64,000 nucleotides of DNA from Burkholderia sp. Nafp2/4-1b. GTDB lineage: Bacteria > Pseudomonadota > Gammaproteobacteria > Burkholderiales > Burkholderiaceae. The notes below the pieces were generated by a model. It did not search any database. It had not been told where the DNA came from and saw only the letters and a program-made list of their open reading frames with translations. Shown here in pieces: positions 62,253 through 64,000 of this stretch. The stretch covers positions 62,001 to 126,000 of the forward strand of contig NZ_ML058603.1 of NCBI RefSeq assembly GCF_003635165.1, given 5' to 3'. Made by a program: the position numbers and the translations under genes. Each line of letters opens with the position of its first letter. The stretch's first letter is position 1.

Positions 62253-64000
62253 ATGAATGCCCGTCTCCCCGAAGTCTCGTCGGTGCCGGCCCGCCTCGCG
62301 CTGCTGCGCGGCGCGATGGTCCGCGAGGATCTGGCCGCCTATCTGGTGCCGTCCGCCGATCCTCACCTGTCCGAGTACCTGCCCGAACGCTGGCAGGCGC
62401 GTCGCTGGCTGTCCGGTTTCACGGGTTCGGTCGGCACGCTGGTCGTGACCGCGGAGTTCGCGGGCTTGTGGGTCGACAGCCGCTACTGGGTGCAGGCCGA
62501 GGCCGAACTCGCCGGCTCGGGCGTCCAGCTGATGAAGATGACGGGCGGGCAGCAGAGCGCGCCGCACGTCGACTGGCTCGCGCAGAACGTGGCGGCCGGC
62601 GCGACGGTCGGTGTCGACGGCGCCGTGCTCGGCGTTGCCGCGGCGCGCGCGCTGACGGCCGCGCTGAGCGCGCGCGGCATCGCGCTGCGCACCGATCTCG
62701 ACCTGCTCGACGCGATCTGGCCGGAGCGGCCGGGGCTGCCGGGCGACGCCGTGTTCGAGCACGTCGCGCCGCAGGCCGACGCGACGCGCGCGAGCAAGCT
62801 CGCCGACGTACGCCGCGCAATGCACGCGCAGGGCGCGCAGTGGCATTTCGTGTCGACGCTCGACGATCTCGCGTGGCTGTTCAACCTGCGCGGCGCCGAC
62901 GTCAACTTCAACCCGGTGTTCGTCGCGCACGCGCTGATCGGCGCCGAGCGCGCGACGCTGTTCGTCGCCGACGGCAAGGTGTCGCCGGCGCTGGCCGCGT
63001 CGCTCGCGCGGGACGGCGTCGAGGTCCGCGCGTACGACGCCGCGCGCGCGTCGCTCGCGGCGCTGCCCGACGGCGCGACGCTGCTGATCGATCCGCGCCG
63101 CGTGACGTTCGGCACGCTCGAGGCCGTGCCGGCCGGCGTGAAGCTGATCGAGGCGGTGAACCCGTCGACGTTCGCGAAGTCGCGCAAGACGTCCGCCGAG
63201 ATCGAGCACGTGCGCGTGACGATGGAGCACGACGGCGCCGCGCTTGCCGAATTCTTCGCGTGGTTCGAACAGGCGCTGAACCGCGAGACGATCACCGAGC
63301 TGACGATCGACGAGAAACTCACGGCCGCGCGCGCCCGGCGCCCCGGCTACGTGTCGCCGAGCTTCGCGACGATCGCCGGCTTCAACGCGAACGGCGCGAT
63401 GCCGCACTATCGCGCGACGCCCGAGTCGCATGCGACGATCGCCGGCGACGGCCTGCTGCTCGTCGATTCGGGCGGCCAGTACACCACCGGCACGACCGAT
63501 ATCACGCGCGTCGTGCCGGTCGGCACGGTCAGCGACCTGCAGCGCCGCGACTTCACGATCGTGCTGAAGTCGATGATGGCGCTGTCGCGCGCACGCTTTC
63601 CGCGCGGCATCCGCTCGCCGATGCTCGACGCGATCGCGCGCGCGCCGATGTGGGCAGCCGGCCTCGACTACGGTCACGGCACCGGCCACGGCGTCGGCTA
63701 CTTCCTGAACGTGCACGAGGGCCCGCAGGTCATCTCGCACTACGCGCCGGCCGAATCGTACACGGCGATGGAAGAGGGGATGATCACGTCGATCGAGCCG
63801 GGCGTGTACCGGCCCGGCAAATGGGGTATCCGGATCGAGAACCTGGTCGTGAATCGCGCGAGCGGGCAGACCGAGTTCGGCGACTTCCTCGCGTTCGAGA
63901 CGCTGACGCTGTGCCCGATCGACACGCGCTGCGTGCTCATCGAGATGCTGCATGAAGAAGAGCGGGCGTGGCTGAACGCGTATCACGCGAGCGTGCGCGA
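62253..64000 (+). CDS. Xaa-Pro aminopeptidase (M24B), 3' end outside window
   Basis: Cytosolic metallopeptidase that removes an N-terminal residue before proline. ATG 62253 opens a frame without stops to the window end (582 codons), close to the roughly 600-aa length of the long XPNPEP1-type form with two creatinase-like N-terminal domains. The M24 metal ligands are in order: the two Asp in V-D-S-G-G-Q-Y...T-D-I-T-R, the His in H-G-T-G-H-G-V-G, and the Glu residues in S-I-E-P-G-V-Y and R-I-E-N-L. Only the C-terminal few residues should be missing. Confidence 0.93.
   Translation, partial: MNARLPEVSSVPARLALLRGAMVREDLAAYLVPSADPHLSEYLPERWQARRWLSGFTGSVGTLVVTAEFAGLWVDSRYWVQAEAELAGSGVQLMKMTGGQQSAPHVDWLAQNVAAGATVGVDGAVLGVAAARALTAALSARGIALRTDLDLLDAIWPERPGLPGDAVFEHVAPQADATRASKLADVRRAMHAQGAQWHFVSTLDDLAWLFNLRGADVNFNPVFVAHALIGAERATLFVADGKVSPALAASLARDGVEVRAYDAARASLAALPDGATLLIDPRRVTFGTLEAVPAGVKLIEAVNPSTFAKSRKTSAEIEHVRVTMEHDGAALAEFFAWFEQALNRETITELTIDEKLTAARARRPGYVSPSFATIAGFNANGAMPHYRATPESHATIAGDGLLLVDSGGQYTTGTTDITRVVPVGTVSDLQRRDFTIVLKSMMALSRARFPRGIRSPMLDAIARAPMWAAGLDYGHGTGHGVGYFLNVHEGPQVISHYAPAESYTAMEEGMITSIEPGVYRPGKWGIRIENLVVNRASGQTEFGDFLAFETLTLCPIDTRCVLIEMLHEEERAWLNAYHASVR

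Overview
This is a GC-rich window with strong third-position G/C codon bias. The gene families and housekeeping order point to the main chromosome of a Burkholderia, most likely of the B. cepacia complex. The key evidence is a complete Burkholderia-type T6SS-1 locus including tagF, tagX and the tagN-like gene, plus the run hemA-prfA-prmC-grxD-ubiX. Species cannot be fixed by eye.

Region 1 (1-11.6 kb) is a VgrG/Rhs effector island. A VgrG gene cut by the window edge, with an unusual Ala/Gly-rich tail, is followed by a full-length Rhs effector. That Rhs carries a C-terminal His-rich nuclease-like tip and is followed by its probable immunity gene. Downstream lie two displaced toxin tips. The first is a GHH/HNH-type nuclease tip broken by one extra G, paired with a SUKH-like immunity gene broken by one amber stop. 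The second is a 5'-truncated rhs carrying about 1.3 kb of core nearly identical to the intact gene, an ADP-ribosyltransferase-like tip and its own immunity gene. The layout is that of a toxin-switching reservoir.

Region 2 (11.8-41.3 kb) is the T6SS machine. tssL-tssK-tssJ run leftward. A TPR lipoprotein gene, tssB, tssC, hcp, tssE, tssF, tssG, tssH and tssA run rightward from a promoter that can be seen. A second vgrG follows, with a cargo cassette: an unrecognised 496-aa protein with a hydrophobic C-terminal region, then three membrane proteins sharing one C-terminal signature, the third of them half size. A DUF3592-like gene, an OmpA/BON protein, tagF, tssM and tagX run leftward, and a Lys/Ala-rich single-pass protein closes the locus.

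Region 3 (41.4-64 kb) is ordinary chromosome. It holds a ZntB/CorA transporter, an M1 aminopeptidase lipoprotein, a LEA14-like lipoprotein, two methyltransferases and a DUF1415 protein. These are followed by a TetR/MFS pair with a clear dyad operator, a nitroreductase, a YegD-type Hsp70, a cold-shock gene with a long leader and an APC permease. Next come a 4,5-DOPA-type dioxygenase and the leftward series hemA-prfA-prmC-grxD-ubiX. The window ends with an OmpR-type regulator lacking the phospho-acceptor Asp, a small membrane protein and an Xaa-Pro aminopeptidase that runs off the end.

The most notable material is accessory: the decayed and the intact displaced Rhs modules, and the VgrG2-linked membrane-effector candidate with its tandem immunity paralogues. 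All of it looks lower in GC than the T6SS core around it.
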